A stretch of DNA of 64,000 nt from Flammeovirga pacifica. GTDB taxonomy: Bacteria > Bacteroidota > Bacteroidia > Cytophagales > Flammeovirgaceae. Positions 55,601-63,965 of this stretch are shown piece by piece. Where the stretch lies: contig NZ_JRYR02000001.1 of the NCBI RefSeq assembly GCF_000807855.2, forward strand, positions 3,859,961-3,923,960, given 5' to 3'. Both the position numbers and the translations under genes were made by a program. Below the pieces are notes generated by a model. It searched no databases and was not told the DNA's origin. It worked only from the letters and a program-made list of their open reading frames with translations. Position 1 is the stretch's first letter; each line of letters opens with the position of its first letter.

Positions 55601-55710
55601 AAATTGGACAGAACTTATCTTCAGCACAAAGTGCCATTGATTTCAGTATTGATAGAGGAAATTATCCGGTACCAAGAGTATATACTGCAGGTGTAAACAT
55701 TAGCTTCTAA
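52603..55710 (+). CDS. SusC/RagA-family TonB-linked outer-membrane transporter
   Basis: 1035 residues. Signal peptide ends ...QSFGQ. Residues ~43-120 are a carboxypeptidase-D-regulatory-like domain (IKGTVNDDVNPIPGANIKIQGTSIGTVTDFDGNFKI), then the MEEVVVIGYGTQNKKDVTGAV TonB-box and plug with the SusC motif SSGSPGSASTITIRGQGTIG and LYVVDGI, NGVIIITTKKG. The remainder is a 22-strand barrel ending ...VPRVYTAGVNISF. It imports oligosaccharides with the SusD partner encoded 12 bases downstream. An internal ATG (MNYKYQ, 52615) is an alternative start. Confidence 0.95.
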   Translation: MDDTMNYKYQLGTSFKLLTKSFLLGIFFSLFSLQSFGQDQIIKGTVNDDVNPIPGANIKIQGTSIGTVTDFDGNFKIVAKSGEVLVFSFVGYKDQIVEITNQTTLNIVLQEDVKQMEEVVVIGYGTQNKKDVTGAVASVDSEALAIAVEPSAEMAMQGKVAGVTVSQSSGSPGSASTITIRGQGTIGDASPLYVVDGILTTNISFLNPNDIEKMDVLKDASATAIYGSRGANGVIIITTKKGKEGHMNVSFDAYAGVQQVGNKIPLTNQYELAFLINEARINDGLPEKYSFDELQELKKSPGTNWQDEVFSKPSEASVQNYQFTASGGNAKSQYLMSLNYFDQKGIIAPSGYKRISGRLNVKSQVTDFLALGSNIVITNSSQEVIPQNNEYEDPIMHMLAMDPMAPVYAPENDEGKVYGASQISDQFTNPVGRLDLNNDNIGVDRYMANVFAELEPIKGLTFKSMFGFDRVYLERKVFNPKFDDANNLKLSRTSGNLFISQEKHFTYTWDNTVTFKRNWNNKHDLTVLGGFSLYNEYHEFFNGGKGGLSNQEYLRFLDAGIDQETDTAPRNFAQDAGIMSFLGRAMYSYDDRYLVTATFRRDGTSRLSEKNRWGTFPSFALAWKISNEGFMSGVDFVKDLKLRGGWGQVANDKMPNNLGFYPTISTVTNGLRYPSGTGAIMDGASLTTGPTTNLVWETSEQLNIGLDAVFLRNRLSTSVDLYQKKTLDMLFQADILGSSGFTQNPWSNGASVQNSGIELVLGWADETKSGFAYSISGNFSYNKNEVLSTGAKTPFYTAPFFGKDVLITKEGESIGSIYGYETDGVYQSDPTADDAVLNNSVSAGDLRYKDLDGDGKITPNDRKVLGNTIPVYTFGLTTNLSYKGFDLIIFLQGMGGHKIFNGIKYNLNAPNTNYMSLTMENRWTKAGSTNEHPRVTGTANNKLYSDYYVEDGDFLRLRNLQLGYTIPSNITNKIGVKKFRIYVAGQNLVTLTKYTGFDPEIGQNLSSAQSAIDFSIDRGNYPVPRVYTAGVNISF

Positions 55711-55722
55711 TTAGAATTTGAT

Positions 55723-57264
55723 ATGAAAAATATATATAAAATAGTCATCTTTTTATCTCTATTGTTGGCAGGTTCAGCTTGTTCTAACTTCTTAGATCGT
55801 GAGCCTTTAGCAAGAGAAACAACGGAAACATTTGTTTCTGATCCAGAGAATCTAGAATTAATGGTTATTGCTGGGTACGACCCAATGCAATGGAGATTTG
55901 AAGGAACGCAATTCTATAACTATTTCATTTTTGGAGATATTGCTTCGGATGATGCTGATAAAGGTGGTTTATCAGAAACTGATTTAGATTATATGACAAT
56001 GGTGCAGAAGTTTCAATGGAATGCATCAGAACCGTTGTTTGAGTCTGTTTGGAAAAGACATTTCGCAGGGGTATTTAGAGCAAACACAGTTCTATTTAAT
56101 GTAGAAGTAGGCAAGGCTTCTGTAGATGAAAATACCTATAACCAGGTAAAAGGAGAGGGTTTATTCTTAAGAGGATGGCATTATTTTCAGTTAGTTAAAA
56201 TGTATGGAGGTGTTCCAATGTTCACATCATTGGAAGATTATGAGAACCTTAATTCGACACCTAGATCATCAGAAGCAGAATTGTATGAGCTGATTTTGAA
56301 TGATTTTAAAGCAGCAGGAGCTTTATTAAAAACAAAAGATCAATACGATGCGGAGTACTTAGGAAGAGCCACTTCAGGAATGGCGTATTCTTATTTTGCA
56401 AAAGCAGCTTTATACTCAAACAACGAGTCCACTTATGAGGAAGCGTATACTTATGCCAAAAATGTAATAGAAAGTGGACAGTATGCATTAGTAGATGATT
56501 ACGCTAATATTTGGCGTTTAGAGGAAGAGAATGGAAAAGAATCTATTTTCGAAGTGCAGTTCGAACCTTCTAATTTCAATAACTGGTCTACTCAAGGAGA
56601 AGGAGCCGGTGAGAATATGATGCAATCTCCAAGAGCAGGAGGTAATTCAGGTAACCCTGCATCCATTGGAGAAGGTTGGGGTTTTAATTTACCAACTGTA
56701 GTTTTAGAAAAAGCATTTAGAGATGCTGGTGATGATATTCGAAGAGAGCAAACTATCATTTATGATGGTGAAGAAGTTTACCCTGGTGAAGGTACAATTC
56801 GTGTAGCTCAACCAGGAGACACGAATAGTGATTGGTACAATACTACAGGGTTTGCACCTCAAAAGTATTTCCTTCCACAAAGAGAGTTAACAACAAATTT
56901 TGGTGATAACCGCTACAATGGTCATTCTAACTATAGAATGTTTAGATATGCTGATTTATTATTGTTTGCTTCTGAATTAGCAATACGTACTGGTAAAGGA
57001 GGTGCAGCAGATTATTTAAATCAGGTGAGAGCAAGAGTAAATCTTGCACCAATTGCATCGCCAACTTTAGACGATGTTTATAATGAACGTAGATTAGAGT
57101 TGGCTATGGAAGGACATCGCTTCTTTGATCAAGTGAGAACAGGACAAATCACAGCTGAATTAGTGGGTGAGGGCTTTGTTCAAGGGGTGCACGAAAAGTT
57201 CCCTATTCCACAATCAGAAATTGATCTAACTGACGGGTTGATTACAGGTAACCCAAGTAACTAG
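55723..57264 (+). CDS. RagB/SusD-family surface lipoprotein
   Basis: 513 residues. Lipobox LLAGSAC (Cys20). SusD features: NFLDREPLARETTETFVSDPENLE, the TPR-like helices WHYFQLVKMYGGVPMF and YADLLLFASELA, NQVRARVNLAPI, and the final ...RRLELAMEGHRFFDQVR / EKFPIPQSEIDL. It captures glycans at the cell surface and forms the lid on its SusC partner. It lies 12 bases after susC. A long hairpin lies 10 bases after the stop. Confidence 0.95.
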   Translation: MKNIYKIVIFLSLLLAGSACSNFLDREPLARETTETFVSDPENLELMVIAGYDPMQWRFEGTQFYNYFIFGDIASDDADKGGLSETDLDYMTMVQKFQWNASEPLFESVWKRHFAGVFRANTVLFNVEVGKASVDENTYNQVKGEGLFLRGWHYFQLVKMYGGVPMFTSLEDYENLNSTPRSSEAELYELILNDFKAAGALLKTKDQYDAEYLGRATSGMAYSYFAKAALYSNNESTYEEAYTYAKNVIESGQYALVDDYANIWRLEEENGKESIFEVQFEPSNFNNWSTQGEGAGENMMQSPRAGGNSGNPASIGEGWGFNLPTVVLEKAFRDAGDDIRREQTIIYDGEEVYPGEGTIRVAQPGDTNSDWYNTTGFAPQKYFLPQRELTTNFGDNRYNGHSNYRMFRYADLLLFASELAIRTGKGGAADYLNQVRARVNLAPIASPTLDDVYNERRLELAMEGHRFFDQVRTGQITAELVGEGFVQGVHEKFPIPQSEIDLTDGLITGNPSN

Positions 57265-57274
57265 TGTGTTATAT

Positions 57275-57311
57275 CCGTTAGCTCATAGTTGAAAATCTAT
57301 GAAGCTGACGG
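57275..57311 (+). repeat. Intercistronic hairpin after susD
   Basis: A 14-bp stem: CCGTTAGCTCATAG (57275-57288) pairs with CTATGAAGCTGACGG (57297-57311), one bulge and one G-T pair, 8-nt loop. No T run follows. It is a candidate for mRNA stabilisation or differential expression within the operon. Confidence 0.6.
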
Positions 57312-57431
57312 GATTACTATAAAATACTTCTTTCGTTCGTTTGGTAATTTTTTACCATGCTGGCATCGTACTGCCCAAACTTTTTAAACAGAGCAATTTT
57401 GCTCCAACATTTATTTAAAATTTGAATTGAA

Positions 57432-58973
57432 ATGAAAAATTTAAACTTTATCAAATGGCTTTTGATAGGCTTTATTGCACTTACTTTTGGTGCTTGTTCT
57501 GAAGAAGATAAAAATAATGACCCTTCAGATCCAACAGGTCCCTCTGGAACATTAACTTTTGTACAAACAGAAGGAGCAGATTATGAAGTAACATTTACAG
57601 TTGAAGAAGCTCAAAATGTAAACTCATTCAAATTTGATTTTGGTGATAACACGTCTGAAACTACAACAGAGTCATCAATTACTCATCATTATTTAGAAAT
57701 TGGAGATTTTGAAGTAACTGTAACATTAACAGGTGATGACGATGCAACACAAATAACTACAAACGTATCAGTAACAAAAATTGATGTTGGGGAAATTTGT
57801 AGTAATGAATACTATAAATATCTGACAGGTGGTTGTGATAGTGAAGGTAAAGTATGGAGGTTATCTAATGCATATGGTTCACATGGTGTTGGTCCTGCAG
57901 ATGGAGAAGAGGCAATTTGGTGGCAATCAGAGTATGATCACTGGAATGGTAATAATGGTGAGGGTTTTACAATGACAGAATCAATGACTTCTCGTTTTAC
58001 ATTCTCTTTAATACCAAACGTAATGGGTGTTTCAGCAACTCATCAAATCAATAACTGGCAAGTCGATACTGAAGCAGAACCATTTGTAGATTTCCAAACT
58101 TCTTATTCTGGTGAAAGCGAATATGGTTTCTCTGTAACTGAGGAAGAAGGTAAAATGTACTTATCATTAAATGGTGGTGGTTATATGTCATACTATCAAG
58201 AAGTAGACGGAGCACCTGCATCAAAATATGAGATTGTAGCTTTAACAGAAACTGAGTTATATGTAAGATATCTTAATGTCCTTAACTACAATGATGGAGA
58301 TGGTAAAAATTATAGATACTTAAGATTTGTACAAGAGGATGTAGTAGAGGAAGCACCAGAGGAAGAAATTAAAGATTTAGAGTATAGATCAATTTCTGCT
58401 TCATTTAATGGTACTATGGATGTAGCAGTAGGTGATGAAACATTAGAATTTATCAATGAAGCTGATATTGTAACTTCTTTTGTAGAAGATCCAATTGATG
58501 CGACTACTCAAGTATTATTATATACAAAAAATGGAACAGTAGATGATGTTCAAGTGACATTGAATCATAGAATGGATTTATCAACAAATAACACATTCAA
58601 ATTAAAAGTTTACTTCCCTTCTTCAAACGATTATGATACAATAGATGAAACTGCAGAAGCTTGGAAAGACACTGATGGAAGTTTAGATGCTATGGTAAAC
58701 GTGAAGTTGTATGATACAAAAATGGGGGGAAATGCTTGGCAAACTGAAGCAGCTATTCGTGTGTCTTCAGATCTTCGTGATCAATGGGTGGAAGTAGAAT
58801 TTAACTACTCAGGACATGAAGTATTAAATAGAGATAATGGGGATGTGGTATGGGATGATGCTGCAACTTCAGATACTTATGACAAGATTATAATCCAAAT
58901 TGGTGGAGAAGGTCATAAGCAATCAGGTACTTTCTATATCAAAGATTTTGAATTAGTTGAAACAGTAAACTAA
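57432..58973 (+). CDS. Surface glycan-binding lipoprotein with PKD domain
   Basis: 513 residues. Lipobox LTFGAC (Cys22), then a Pro/Ser/Asp linker. Residues ~45-120 are a PKD domain (FKFDFGDNTSETTTESSITHHYLEIGDFEVTVTLTG). The central part has WxW-like aromatic patches (AIWWQSEYDHWNGNNG) and the C-terminal ~180 residues look like a jelly-roll CBM (VQVTLNHRMDLSTNNTFKLKVYFPS...FYIKDFELVE). Its position after susD suits a SusE/F-type surface glycan-binding protein. Ligand inferred as the same xylan. A terminator follows. Confidence 0.75.
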   Translation: MKNLNFIKWLLIGFIALTFGACSEEDKNNDPSDPTGPSGTLTFVQTEGADYEVTFTVEEAQNVNSFKFDFGDNTSETTTESSITHHYLEIGDFEVTVTLTGDDDATQITTNVSVTKIDVGEICSNEYYKYLTGGCDSEGKVWRLSNAYGSHGVGPADGEEAIWWQSEYDHWNGNNGEGFTMTESMTSRFTFSLIPNVMGVSATHQINNWQVDTEAEPFVDFQTSYSGESEYGFSVTEEEGKMYLSLNGGGYMSYYQEVDGAPASKYEIVALTETELYVRYLNVLNYNDGDGKNYRYLRFVQEDVVEEAPEEEIKDLEYRSISASFNGTMDVAVGDETLEFINEADIVTSFVEDPIDATTQVLLYTKNGTVDDVQVTLNHRMDLSTNNTFKLKVYFPSSNDYDTIDETAEAWKDTDGSLDAMVNVKLYDTKMGGNAWQTEAAIRVSSDLRDQWVEVEFNYSGHEVLNRDNGDVVWDDAATSDTYDKIIIQIGGEGHKQSGTFYIKDFELVETVN

Positions 58974-58999
58974 TCAGTTAATTATCAGATCAGATAAGT

Positions 59000-59031
59000 T
59001 ATCCCCCTTTATCTTAAAGGGGGATATTTTT
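59000..59031 (+). terminator. Terminator between the PKD lipoprotein and GH26 genes
   Basis: Perfect 11-bp stem TATCCCCCTTT / AAAGGGGGATA, 5-nt loop, then Ts. It ends only 14 bases before the GH26 start codon, so GH26 needs read-through or its own promoter. Confidence 0.9.
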
Positions 59032-59045
59032 ACAAATAGTGAAAT

Positions 59046-60353
59046 ATGAGATGCATAAAAATATTTTTTACACTCTTGTTAGTTGCTTCGTTTTCTAACG
59101 GACAAACAAGAAATTCCTGCTTATCGGGACAAGCAAAATTTGCCCCAATAGATGGAAAAAGACTTTTAATTTTAGGTCAAGATTTAGGAGCTGTAGGTGG
59201 TTTAGATAGATATAATTCAGGCTATATTGATTCCTTTGCTGATTTACCAGCAGGTATAACAACTTATACCTCTCTACCTACTTTAGGAGGATTATATAGT
59301 ACTGTAAATTATGGAGCGGGTGATGTTTCCGCTAAAGTATACGCAGATTCACCAGAGTTTAATCAAACCTCTTTTGTTATTGGATTGTACTTAGTTGATC
59401 AAGAAAAGAGAATTAGTGATGGTGATTATGATGAACAAATAAGGAAATTAGCCAATTGGATTAAAGACACAAATCGCCCTGTTTATTTAAGAATAGGATA
59501 CGAATTTGATGGAGATCACAATCATTATAATTCCACATATTATAAATCTATGTGGAGAAAAATTGTAGATATTTTTGATGAAGAAGCAGTAGCCAACTGC
59601 GATTTTGTTTGGCAATCGGATGGGGTACATTCAGTAGCATTTATGCAAAATTATTACCCTGGCGATGAGTATGTAGATTGGATGGGCTTTTCTTATTTTC
59701 AGAAAAATGCAGGTGGCGATTTAATTCGTTACGCAGAAATTAAGAATAAACCAGTAATGATTGCTGAAGCTACACCAAGAGGTTATGATTTGCAAAATGA
59801 TAATGGAACGACCGCATGGAATAGTTGGTTTAAACCATTATTTGAGTTGATGGATAATCACACAATCATTAAAGGGTTGGCCTATATCAATACAGATTGG
59901 GACAGTCAACCGATGTGGAGAGGAGAAAATTGGGGTGATACTCGTTTACAAGTAAATGAAATAATTAAAACCAATTGGGATACAGAATTGCAAGGCGAGG
60001 AATGGATTTTTGGAGGAAATGAATTTTTTGAAAATGTAGGCTATCCTTATGATCAAATTACAGACAATTGTTTCCCTTCAGAAGATGGTCAGGTAACCAG
60101 TGTAAACGATGAAGACTTTAGATGGGGATACGTTTGTAATACTGAAATTGGAGGCTTAAAACTCTATTTAGATAACTGCAAAGAAATTAAATCTATAACT
60201 CTGCTAGAGGCTACTTCTGGGAAAATCATCAATGAAATTGCAGCACCTCAGCAAAACATAAACAACATTCAAACTTCAAATGGACTGTATATACTCAGTG
60301 TTGAAGACTTCGAAGGAAACTTGAGTCGTGTGAAGGTGATGGTGTGTAATTAG
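59046..60353 (+). CDS. Glycoside hydrolase family 26, probable secreted endo-beta-1,3-xylanase
   Basis: 435 residues. Signal peptide MRCIKIFFTLLLVASFSNGQ. The catalytic barrel carries VYLRIGYEFDGDHNHY, with the acid/base Glu, and PVMIAEATPRGYDL, with the nucleophile Glu; both read like the beta-1,3-xylanases of GH26 rather than the mannanase pattern with HExxG. LLILGQDLGAVGGLD near the start also fits that group. The last ~75 residues (GGLKLYLDNCKEIKSITLLEATSGKIIN...LYILSVEDFEGNLSRVKVMV) look like a T9SS-type sorting domain, so it is probably exported. Substrate assignment is inference; mannanase or mixed-linkage activity cannot be excluded. Confidence 0.75.
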   Translation: MRCIKIFFTLLLVASFSNGQTRNSCLSGQAKFAPIDGKRLLILGQDLGAVGGLDRYNSGYIDSFADLPAGITTYTSLPTLGGLYSTVNYGAGDVSAKVYADSPEFNQTSFVIGLYLVDQEKRISDGDYDEQIRKLANWIKDTNRPVYLRIGYEFDGDHNHYNSTYYKSMWRKIVDIFDEEAVANCDFVWQSDGVHSVAFMQNYYPGDEYVDWMGFSYFQKNAGGDLIRYAEIKNKPVMIAEATPRGYDLQNDNGTTAWNSWFKPLFELMDNHTIIKGLAYINTDWDSQPMWRGENWGDTRLQVNEIIKTNWDTELQGEEWIFGGNEFFENVGYPYDQITDNCFPSEDGQVTSVNDEDFRWGYVCNTEIGGLKLYLDNCKEIKSITLLEATSGKIINEIAAPQQNINNIQTSNGLYILSVEDFEGNLSRVKVMVCN

Positions 60354-60456
60354 ATCCTTGCCAACCTGTTACGGTACATGATACATAAAAATATCATAGA
60401 CTTTTAGAATAACAGCAATTGAAGACAGCGCTATTTTTAATAATTTACAAGAATTT

Positions 60457-61323
60457 ATGAATGTACTAGTAACAGGTTGTAGCAAAGGTATTGGTCGATT
60501 TACTACAGAAACATTATTAAGGAAAGGTTATACCGTAATTGCGACAATGAGAGCGGTGAAAGGGATAAAAGCAGTTGAGGAACTGAATATTTTCGCTACT
60601 CAAACAAAAGGTAAACTCATTATTCTACCACTTGATGTCACTAATCAATTATCAATTGATGTGGCAGTACAAAATACTTTGCAATTGGTAGGTAAAATTG
60701 ATGTTGTTATTAATAATGCTGGTGTAGGAGGAACAGGTTGGACAGAAACATTTACTATGTCTCAAATAGAAAGAATGTTTGATGTAAATGTCTTTGGCAT
60801 TCAACGAATGATGAAAGCCGTTCTGCCTCATATGCGACAGAAAAAACAGGGAACAATCATCAATATTTCTAGTATTCAAGGTAGAGTAGTTTTTCCTTAT
60901 TCAGGGATTTATACAGCTACAAAATTTGCTTTGGAAGGTCTAACAGAAAGTTATCATTATGAACTTAAATCTTTAGGAATTGATGTATTACTTGTCGAGG
61001 CAGGAGGGTTTAGTACTAGTTTTGAAAAGACACAAACCAAACCTAATGATATTGAAAGAATAGCAACTTATGGAAACTTAAAAGATCTACCCGAAAAGGT
61101 ATGGGGGAAAAAAGGAGAAGACAAAGACTTCTTACCCTCACCTAAAATACTAGCAAATGCTTTGGCACAATTGATAGAAACGCCAAAAGAAAAAAGAAAA
61201 TTACGAACCGTTATCGACCCTCTTTTAGATGGGTTGGGGACTTTGGAAATAAATGCAACAGCAGAAAAATCTCAACAGGAATTATCAAAAAAACTCCAAT
61301 GGGATATAGAACATTTACCGTAA
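60457..61323 (+). CDS. Short-chain dehydrogenase/reductase family protein
   Basis: 288 residues. Rossmann motif VTGCSKGIG (TGxxxGIG), VVINNAGVGG, and the catalytic Ser-Tyr-Lys in NISSIQGRV...YSGIYTATKFALEG. The long C-terminal tail ending ...EKSQQELSKKLQWDIEHL is typical of 'classical' SDRs acting on unknown substrates. It sits at the end of the plus-strand locus with 103 bases of gap; whether it serves sugar metabolism is unknown. Confidence 0.85.
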   Translation: MNVLVTGCSKGIGRFTTETLLRKGYTVIATMRAVKGIKAVEELNIFATQTKGKLIILPLDVTNQLSIDVAVQNTLQLVGKIDVVINNAGVGGTGWTETFTMSQIERMFDVNVFGIQRMMKAVLPHMRQKKQGTIINISSIQGRVVFPYSGIYTATKFALEGLTESYHYELKSLGIDVLLVEAGGFSTSFEKTQTKPNDIERIATYGNLKDLPEKVWGKKGEDKDFLPSPKILANALAQLIETPKEKRKLRTVIDPLLDGLGTLEINATAEKSQQELSKKLQWDIEHLP

Positions 61324-61446
61324 ATAATGAGCATAAACCGCCATCAGAAAAAATGAGTTTGATGAAAATGTTTTTCAGCAAACTCAAATTTTAAATTATT
61401 TATCATTACGGTAAATCCTAGAGGTTGAGTCATTTTGATTCAGCTT

Positions 61447-62733
61447 CTATTTTATTTTAGGGGAATCTACCATAAAAGGAAGGTTAGCTGTACCGACTTT
61501 TCCTTTACCATCAAATACGTAGGCAAAGATTCTATATTCTCCGTTATTCTCTGGGGTTTTAAACGTAATAGAAGAGCCATTATTTTTAAGAATTTCTAAA
61601 GGATAAACTTTAGGCTTTACTTCAAAAGCTCCCCCTTCACTTTTCTCTTTTACTTCCTCTAAAAGCTCCCATTTATATTGTAGAGTATCCTTATCAAAGT
61701 CAATAGCATCAATGTTCACTGTACATGTCTCAGAGTTTTTAATGATGATGTTATCAATAGCAAATTTGTGATTTAACGAAATAGAGTTCACCAAAGGAGC
61801 ATAATTTTCAGGGACTTTACCCGACCAATATTCTGTGAGTACATCTACTCTAGCATCACACTCTCCGCTAGGGAGAAACATTCCGTACCATGTAGGTGTT
61901 CTTTCTTGTTTTTGTCCCCATAAAAAGGCAAAACTTCCAAGAAAGAGAGGGTTGGTATTCTGAATAAACCCTGCTTGAATACGATGTGCTAGTCCTTCAG
62001 ATTTTTCTTTACTTGTTTCCTCGATTTCTCTATTCCATGAGGTATTTGGCCTTTCCCAATGTCCTAGTGGCCCGTATTCAGAAATGATATACGGTTTATT
62101 TAGTGATAATTTTTCTATGTCTTGAGGAAGAGTTTGCAGTCCACCATAAATTTGGAAGGAGTAGAAATCTAAAGAAGGACACCTTTCTGATGCCACTTTA
62201 ACGTGAGTAGGAATAATACCTGCAAAAGTAGTAGTAACAGGGTGTATGGGATCTACTTGATGTATATATTGGACAATTTCTTCTAAAGCATCATAAACTG
62301 TGGGGTTTACTTTACCAAGCCCTCCATTTTCATCAAACAGTAAGTTCAATTCGTTACCTACTACCCAACATAATAACTGTGGTTCATCTTTATATTTATC
62401 AATCTTAGTTTTGATCAAATTAAACTGTTGTTTAACTGCTTTTGGATCATTGTAGTTAAAACCATGTAACTCTTGACCTACTTCTATACCTAAAGCAACT
62501 TTTAATTGATATTTTCTAGCTGAATCAAATTCTGCCTCGGCATTACTACTTCTCCAAGTTCTAAAGGCATTGCCACCTGCATCAGCAAATGCCTTAAAGT
62601 ATTGGGGACCATTATTATCAATCCCTGCACCTTTGATAAAGAAACCATCAAATATATTTAGTCTTTCATTCTGTTGTTGAGAGAACCCTTTTATTGATAA
62701 AATCATCCATAAAAAGAAGAATATTTTTTTCAT
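61447..62733 (-). CDS. Clan GH-A glycoside hydrolase (GH2 TIM-barrel-like)
   Basis: 428 residues with a signal peptide (ends ...IKGFSQQ). The barrel shows FIKGAGIDNNGPQ, FADAGGNAFRTW, the acid/base Glu128 in WVVGNELN and the nucleophile Glu219 in YIISEYGPLG, the clan A arrangement seen in GH2 TIM-barrel proteins and their relatives. The last ~100 residues form a beta-sandwich (DFDKDTLQYKWELLEEV). No N-terminal jelly-roll is present, so it is not a standard GH2 beta-galactosidase. The substrate is unknown; beta-1,3-glucan/xylan-type linkages are plausible from context. Transcribed on minus. Confidence 0.7.
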   Translation of the reverse strand: MKKIFFFLWMILSIKGFSQQQNERLNIFDGFFIKGAGIDNNGPQYFKAFADAGGNAFRTWRSSNAEAEFDSARKYQLKVALGIEVGQELHGFNYNDPKAVKQQFNLIKTKIDKYKDEPQLLCWVVGNELNLLFDENGGLGKVNPTVYDALEEIVQYIHQVDPIHPVTTTFAGIIPTHVKVASERCPSLDFYSFQIYGGLQTLPQDIEKLSLNKPYIISEYGPLGHWERPNTSWNREIEETSKEKSEGLAHRIQAGFIQNTNPLFLGSFAFLWGQKQERTPTWYGMFLPSGECDARVDVLTEYWSGKVPENYAPLVNSISLNHKFAIDNIIIKNSETCTVNIDAIDFDKDTLQYKWELLEEVKEKSEGGAFEVKPKVYPLEILKNNGSSITFKTPENNGEYRIFAYVFDGKGKVGTANLPFMVDSPKIK

Positions 62734-62752
62734 ATTTATTTAAAATTAATAA

Positions 62753-62780
62753 TCCCACACCTAATGCCTTAGATGTGGGA
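62753..62780 (-). promoter_or_regulatory. Hairpin in the leader of the GH-A gene
   Basis: TCCCACA and TGTGGGA flank an inner CTAA/TTAG pairing. It lies 20 bases before the start codon at 62733 and could affect translation or mark an operator. An additional perfect repeat TTGATAC (62810-62816) / GTATCAA (62832-62838) lies further upstream. Confidence 0.45.
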
Positions 62781-62902
62781 GATAGAAAATAGTGAAACAT
62801 AAGTTTGTGTTGATACATTAATGAGATGCTTGTATCAAAACATCCTATAATGTATGTCACATTTATTGTAAAACCTCACCCATTATTTGGACTACTGACT
62901 GT

Positions 62903-62920
62903 TGAAGTAGCCTTGAAGTA
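62903..62920 (+). promoter_or_regulatory. 11-bp-phased heptamer pair between the GH-A and PhyH genes
   Basis: Two exact TGAAGTA copies (62903-62909 and 62914-62920) with a 4-base spacer, the same 11-bp phase as the other arrays. They lie 170 bases before the minus-strand GH-A start, in the opposite orientation to that gene. Confidence 0.5.
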
Positions 62921-62947
62921 AGAAATAAAAGAGATAAAGAAATAGAA

Positions 62948-63652
62948 TTATATTCTTTCTTCTACTACTTCAGAAGTTGAGAATTTATATCTCATGTTTC
63001 TATACACTGCAATGTCTGTAATATCTTCTGGCGTATCTTTTGGCATTGCTCTAAAATTGGTAGAAACTCTATAAGTTCCTTTGATAGGTAATACTCTGTG
63101 CCAGCAATGTCCGTGTAATAATACAACAGTTCCTTTTTTAGGGGTTAGGACAATTTGATTCTCCAACGCTTCATCAGGAATACCGGCTGATATTGCCCCA
63201 TGTTTATGTGTTCCCGGTACAACTAGTGTTTGTCCCCCAATCTCATCAGTAATATTATGAGTATACACCAAGCGGTTCAAATTAAATTGTGATTTGTTTT
63301 CTGGTGGGCAGTCTTGATGCCATGCTTGTCCTTTGGTTCCTTTTTTTGAGAACATAATCATACAATACAATTCGTTCCATTCCTCTCCAAGAATTTCTTT
63401 AGTTAGGTTTTGCATCAAAGGATCGTCGTTGATTGGTCGAAATGCAAATTCATTTTCTCTTTCTGGGAACCAAGGCACTACTTCTGTAGCCGATTTATCT
63501 AAGAACTCATCATTGTGTTCCCATTCTGGATTCATACCAAAATGACGGATGATTTTATCGTTCAGACTATCCATCATTTCTTCAGAAAAATAATCTTCGA
63601 TAACCACGTATCCATTTGCCCAAAATTGCTCTGCAAGCTGTTTAATTTCCAT
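62948..63652 (-). CDS. Phytanoyl-CoA dioxygenase (PhyH) family protein
   Basis: 234 residues from ATG 63652 (the frame runs to a TTG at 63685). The Fe(II)-binding facial triad is visible: GQAWHQDCPPENK (His112, Asp114) and a late His in LLHGHCWHRVLP, with the 2-oxoglutarate Arg in TYRVSTNFR. GQTLVVPGTHKHG is the family's middle block. It should hydroxylate a small substrate with O2 and 2-oxoglutarate. Its placement in a xylan locus suggests a role in modifying a methylated or other side-chain residue, but there is no direct evidence. Confidence 0.85.
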   Translation of the reverse strand: MEIKQLAEQFWANGYVVIEDYFSEEMMDSLNDKIIRHFGMNPEWEHNDEFLDKSATEVVPWFPERENEFAFRPINDDPLMQNLTKEILGEEWNELYCMIMFSKKGTKGQAWHQDCPPENKSQFNLNRLVYTHNITDEIGGQTLVVPGTHKHGAISAGIPDEALENQIVLTPKKGTVVLLHGHCWHRVLPIKGTYRVSTNFRAMPKDTPEDITDIAVYRNMRYKFSTSEVVEERI

Positions 63653-63965
63653 AGTAATAATTCTAATGTTTTTTGTCTTTATCAATTGATAGAATCGAAA
63701 AAGAGCTGTTGATTAATAAGAAGTAACGAAATGAATAAACACAGACAAAGTAGTAGGATTGTTTGATAAATATCTCTTTTTATGAGCCCTACAGAGGTTT
63801 TGGCGTAGTGGTGAAGTACCTCTCGGAGTATTTGTAGTAACAATAAAACATTATTAATTCGTCAAATTTGAATCAACGAAGAGAAAGAAGTGAATCGACT
63901 AATTTCTATGTTGAAAAATAGAAATACGAATGGGTTAGTCACCCAAAATCTAAACAAGAAAACAG
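63653..63965. other. About 310-bp intergenic region at the right edge
   Basis: Between the PhyH gene and a rightward gene start at 63966. It contains the phased heptamer pair at 63801-63818 and a short segment TCAACGAA (63873-63880) that also occurs before susC (52505). No other feature seen. Confidence 0.5.
63801..63818 (+). promoter_or_regulatory. 11-bp-phased heptamer pair upstream of the right-edge gene
   Basis: TGGCGTA (63801) and TGAAGTA (63812), 4-base spacer. The second unit ends 148 bases before the ATG at 63966, almost the same distance as the array before susC (141). Confidence 0.55.
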
